Source: JBFHNV01 sp965365655 (GTDB lineage: Bacteria; Pseudomonadota; Gammaproteobacteria; HK1). From it: DNA of 8,352 nucleotides. The notes below the pieces were generated by a model. It saw nothing but the letters and a program-made list of their open reading frames with translations. It did not search any database and had not been told where the DNA came from. How positions within the stretch are numbered: position 1 is the stretch's first letter; each line of letters starts with the position of its first letter. The stretch lies in the NCBI GenBank assembly GCA_965365655.1, contig CBDUCN010000237.1, positions 1-8,352 of the forward strand. Direction: 5' to 3'. Both the position numbers and the translations under genes were made by a program. Below are positions 5,871-8,352 of this stretch, in pieces.

Positions 5871-5891
5871 CCGCCCGCTCGCGCCGGGCGG
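5871..5891 (-). terminator. GC hairpin in the proA trailer
   Basis: CCGCCCG (5871-5877) pairs with CGGGCGG (5885-5891) around a 7-nt loop. It is the middle of three stems downstream of proA. There is no U-tract, so any terminating role is speculative. Confidence 0.25.
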
Positions 5892-5924
5892 GGGGCCCGG
5901 GAGCGGCGCCGGATGCCGCGGCGC

Positions 5925-5945
5925 CCGGCGACGGGCCCTCGCCGG
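5925..5945 (-). terminator. GC hairpin just after the proA stop
   Basis: CCGGCGA (5925-5931) and TCGCCGG (5939-5945) form a perfect 7-bp stem with a 7-nt loop, starting 8 nt after the proA stop codon on the minus strand. The position suits a terminator or 3'-end stabiliser, but no U-tract follows. Confidence 0.35.
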
Positions 5946-5953
5946 CGCGGCGG

Positions 5954-7234
5954 TCAGCGCGTCTGGCCGTCGCCGAGCACGATGAACTTGCGCGTGGTCA
6001 GGCCCTCCAGGCCCACCGGGCCGCGCGCGTGCAGCTTGTCGGTGCTGATGCCGATCTCGGCGCCCAGCCCGTACTCGAAGCCGTCCGCGAAGCAGGTCGG
6101 CGCGTTCACCATCACGGAGCTGGAGTCCACCTCGGCCAGGAAGCGCCGCGCGCGGCTCCAGTCCTCGGTGACGATGGCGTCGGTGTGGCCGGAGCCGTAG
6201 CGGCGGATGTGATCCATCGCGGCGTCCAGCCCGTCGACCACCCGCACGCTGAGCACCGGTGCGAGGTACTCCGTGCCCCAGTCCTCCTCGGTCGCGGCGA
6301 CGGCGCCGGCGACCCGCGCGCGCGTGGCCTCGCAGCCGCGCAGCTCCACGCCGGCCGCGGCGAAGCGCTCCGCGGCCGGCGGCAGGAACGCGTCCGCGAC
6401 CGCGGCGTCCACCAGCAGCGTCTCCATCGCGCCGCAGATCCCGTAGCGGTACGTCTTCGCGTTCACCGCCACCGCCAGCGCCTTGTCCAGGTCGGCGGCG
6501 GCGTCCACGTACACGTGGCACACGCCGTCCAGGTGCTTGATCACCGGCACCGTGGCCTCGCGGGCGATGCGCTCGATCAGCCCCTTGCCGCCGCGCGGCA
6601 CGACGATGTCGACGAGGCCGTCGAGGGTGATCAGGGCGCCCACCGCGGCGCGATCCGTGATCGCGACGACCTGCACCGCGTCCTCCGGCAGGCCGGCGGC
6701 CGTGAGGCCGCGCCGGATGCACCCCGCGATGGCCCGGTTCGAGTGGATGGCCTCGGACCCGCCGCGCAGGATGGTCGCGTTGCCGGCCTTCAGGCACAGC
6801 CCCGCCGCGTCCGCGGTCACGTTCGGGCGCGACTCGTAGATGATGCCGATCACGCCCAGCGGCACCCGCATGCGGCCCACCTCCAGCCCGGAGGGGCGGC
6901 GGTTCAGGTCGCTCACCTCGCCGACCGGGTCCGGCAGCGCGGCGATCTGGCGCAGCCCCGCCGCCATCGCGGCGATGCGCGCCGGCGTCAGCTCGAGGCG
7001 ATCGAGCAGCGGTGCGGCCAGGCCGTTGCCGCGGCCGGCCTCCAGGTCGCGCGCGTTCTCGGCGGCCAGATCCGCCGCGCTGGCGTCGATCGCGTCCGCG
7101 ATGGCCTCGAGGGCGTGGTTCTTCGCCGCGGTGCCGGCGCGGGCGACGGCCGCGGCGGCGTCACGGGCGCGCTCGCCCATCGCCTGCATGTAGCGCCTCG
7201 CGTCGCCGGAGACGGACGGTGCCGGGGTTGCCAT
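5954..7234 (-). CDS. proA: Gamma-glutamyl phosphate reductase (proline synthesis)
   Basis: NADPH-dependent reduction of gamma-glutamyl phosphate to glutamate semialdehyde, the second step of proline synthesis, in the cytoplasm after ProB. The 426 residues are typical (E. coli 417). Seen: the cofactor-side segment RVPLGVIGIIYESRPNVT (123-140), LKAGNATILRGGSEA (148-162), PRGGKGLI (213-220), catalytic Cys267 in YGICGAMETLL, the family signature HIRRYGSGHTDAI (342-354), and the C-terminal EYGLGAEIGISTDKLHARG. Odd: the residue after Cys267 is Gly, where most relatives have Asn (CNA/CNT). The ATG has a GAGG 8 nt upstream (7243-7246). The gene lies between holA and nadD with a -10 box of its own near 7313 and hairpins on both sides, so it may be transcribed alone. 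No proB is in view, which is usual when proA sits in this cluster. Confidence 0.97.
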   Translation of the reverse strand: MATPAPSVSGDARRYMQAMGERARDAAAAVARAGTAAKNHALEAIADAIDASAADLAAENARDLEAGRGNGLAAPLLDRLELTPARIAAMAAGLRQIAALPDPVGEVSDLNRRPSGLEVGRMRVPLGVIGIIYESRPNVTADAAGLCLKAGNATILRGGSEAIHSNRAIAGCIRRGLTAAGLPEDAVQVVAITDRAAVGALITLDGLVDIVVPRGGKGLIERIAREATVPVIKHLDGVCHVYVDAAADLDKALAVAVNAKTYRYGICGAMETLLVDAAVADAFLPPAAERFAAAGVELRGCEATRARVAGAVAATEEDWGTEYLAPVLSVRVVDGLDAAMDHIRRYGSGHTDAIVTEDWSRARRFLAEVDSSSVMVNAPTCFADGFEYGLGAEIGISTDKLHARGPVGLEGLTTRKFIVLGDGQTR

Positions 7235-7253
7235 CGGGGAGTCCTCGCTATGG

Positions 7254-7273
7254 GCGCCCGGCCGGGCGGGCGC
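7254..7273 (-). promoter_or_regulatory. Hairpin in the proA leader / holA-proA gap
   Basis: GCGCCCG (7254-7260) and CGGGCGC (7267-7273) form a perfect 7-bp stem with a 6-nt loop, downstream of holA and 7 nt before the proA Shine-Dalgarno. It could attenuate read-through from holA or affect proA translation. No U-tract is present. Confidence 0.3.
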
Positions 7274-7294
7274 ATGACCGCTATCCGGCCGGCG

Positions 7295-8352
7295 TCACCG
7301 GGCCGCGCCGGAAGTATACGGTCGGCCCCGGGCCAGGCTGACCCCCGCCAGCGCCAGCGCGAGGCTCTCCAGCTCGCTCCAGGCGAGGCGCTCCTCGCCG
7401 CGGATGCGCCGCACCAGGCGGCCGGAATCGCCCTTCGCCCGCCGGTCGATGCGCGACAGGCGCCGCACCAGCAGTCCCCACCGCCGCGGCGAGTGCCGGG
7501 CCAGCACGGTCTCCAGCGCCCGGCGGCGCGCGGGGGAGCGCCACGCGCCGTGCTTCGGGCCCATCGCGCGATCCAGCGGCACGCCGCGCGCGACCGCCGG
7601 CGCGATCTCGGCCGCGCTTCGCACCGCCCATCCCACCGCCCCCAGCACCTCCGGCAGGCGCAGGCCTTCCTCGCGCAACGCGTTGACGACGCGCACCGTG
7701 CGCGCCGCGTCGCCCGCGAAGCTCGCGTCCACGAGGTCGAACGCGTCGTAGCGCGCGCTGTCCGCGGTCGCGGCCAGCACCTGGTCCGCGGTCACGACCT
7801 CGCCCCGGTGCAGCAGCGCGAGCTTCGCGACCTCCTGGGCCCCCGCGAGCAGGTTGCCCTCGTGGCGCTCGGCGAGCAGCGACGCCGCGCCGGCGTCGAG
7901 GGTCAGCCCCTCGCGCCGGGCCCGCGACTGCACCCAGTCGGGCATCCGCGCGGCATCCACCGGCCACACCTGCACGTGCGCGCCGGACTTCTCGAGCGCC
8001 GAGAACCACTTCGCGCGCGCCATCTGGCCGTCCACGCGGTACTCCAGCACCAGCACCAGCAGCACGTCCTGCGGCGGGCGCTCGCACCACGCGGCGAGGG
8101 CCTTGCGCCCCGCGTCGTCGAAGCGCCCCGCGGCGCGCAGCTCCAGGATGCGCCGGCTCGCGAACAGCGACAGGGAATCGCCGAAGTGGGCCAGCTCGGC
8201 CCAGTCGAAGCGCCGGTCCACGGTCAGCGATTCCCGCTCGTCGAAGCCCCGTGAGCGGGCGGCCGCCCGCAGCGCGTCCAGGCACTCCTCGCGCTGCAGC
8301 GGCTCCTCGCCGCTCAGCACGTAGAGCGGCGCGAGGGTGCCCTCGAGGTGGG
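7295..8352 (-). CDS. holA: DNA polymerase III delta subunit, N terminus cut by window
   Basis: Clamp-loader subunit that opens the beta sliding clamp and works with delta' and tau/gamma at the replication fork. The frame runs to the window edge: codons before the GTG at 8320 read HLEGTLAPLYVLSGEEPL, which matches the family start, so only about ten residues should be missing. The 351 residues seen fit the usual 340-345 plus a short tail. Seen: SGEEPLQREE near the start, SLSLFASRRILEL (the beta-contact region of domain I), DVLLVLVLEYRVDGQMARAKWFSALE, WVQSRARREGL, HEGNLLAGAQEVAKLALL of domain II, and a C-terminal collar domain with RIDRRAKGDSGR and AWSELESLAL. It is normally preceded by lptE and leuS, outside this window. 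Its last codons overlap the predicted proA promoter. Confidence 0.94.
   Translation of the reverse strand, partial: HLEGTLAPLYVLSGEEPLQREECLDALRAAARSRGFDERESLTVDRRFDWAELAHFGDSLSLFASRRILELRAAGRFDDAGRKALAAWCERPPQDVLLVLVLEYRVDGQMARAKWFSALEKSGAHVQVWPVDAARMPDWVQSRARREGLTLDAGAASLLAERHEGNLLAGAQEVAKLALLHRGEVVTADQVLAATADSARYDAFDLVDASFAGDAARTVRVVNALREEGLRLPEVLGAVGWAVRSAAEIAPAVARGVPLDRAMGPKHGAWRSPARRRALETVLARHSPRRWGLLVRRLSRIDRRAKGDSGRLVRRIRGEERLAWSELESLALALAGVSLARGRPYTSGAAR
7313..7318 (-). promoter_or_regulatory. -10 box of a proA promoter inside holA
   Basis: TATACT on the minus strand (five of six consensus bases) within the last codons of holA, giving a proA leader of about 70 nt. No good -35 lies at the proper distance (TCAGCC at 17 bp is poor). 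The box stands out because the surroundings are almost free of A and T. Confidence 0.42.

Larger units (their letters stand above)
5615..5953. other. 339-bp non-coding gap between proA and nadD
   Basis: No convincing gene is found on either strand. It holds a likely nadD promoter near 5790, a direct repeat in the predicted nadD leader, and at least three perfect GC hairpins on the proA side (5925-5945, 5871-5891, 5822-5843) plus a shorter one, CCGCC/GGCGG at 5685-5699. The predicted nadD leader is long, about 170 nt. The plus-strand open frame across this gap belongs to a very long antisense shadow of proA and holA. A minus-strand frame of 16 codons at 5734-5781 is too short to support. Confidence 0.6.

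Noticed and set aside
5702..8254. Plus-strand open frame of about 850 codons opposite proA and holA
   Set aside because: It is antisense to two well-recognised genes, is composed of Arg/Ala/His/Gly/Val-rich low-complexity residues without any known fold, and arises because stop codons are rare in the opposite frame of GC-rich codons.

Overview
The window is a very GC-rich chromosomal segment of housekeeping genes, most likely from a gammaproteobacterium. The gene order holA-proA-nadD-rsfS-rlmH and the gammaproteobacterial character of Ppa, RlmH, Maf and the PuuB-like oxidase point there. A Chromatiales/Ectothiorhodospiraceae-like bacterium is a guess from GC content and synteny, not something the sequence proves. 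There are no mobile elements, CRISPR arrays, tRNAs or rRNAs that I can see, and coding density is high.

Left part (1-3448): a membrane-integral, ion-pumping pyrophosphatase gene (hppA, minus strand, 3' end outside the window) is divergent from a soluble family I inorganic pyrophosphatase gene (ppa, plus strand). The 221-bp gap between them carries a good sigma70-type promoter for hppA, an extended -10 promoter for ppa, and an inverted repeat between the two. This looks like a shared control region for the two enzymes that dispose of cellular pyrophosphate, one conserving the energy and one losing it as heat. Residues of HppA indicate the K+-dependent class with the gate glutamate at the position used by Na+ pumps. 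Downstream of ppa is a gene for a flavin amine oxidase of the PuuB/OrdL family.

Right part (3500-8352): a minus-strand cluster reads holA (5' end just outside the window), proA, nadD, rsfS, rlmH, maf. It joins replication (clamp-loader delta subunit), proline synthesis, NAD synthesis, ribosome silencing, 23S rRNA methylation and nucleotide-pool cleaning. nadD/rsfS and rlmH/maf overlap and are probably translationally coupled. proA and nadD each seem to have their own promoter (-10 boxes near 7313 and 5790). The 339-bp proA-nadD gap has no gene but several perfect GC-rich hairpins. maf converges on the oxidase gene across a 51-bp gap.

The extreme GC bias makes very long antisense open frames, one of about 850 codons opposite proA and holA. 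These are shadows. No clearly new biological system is visible. The most interesting points are the divergent pyrophosphatase pair and its candidate operator, the predicted Na+ specificity of HppA, and an altered active-site motif in NadD.
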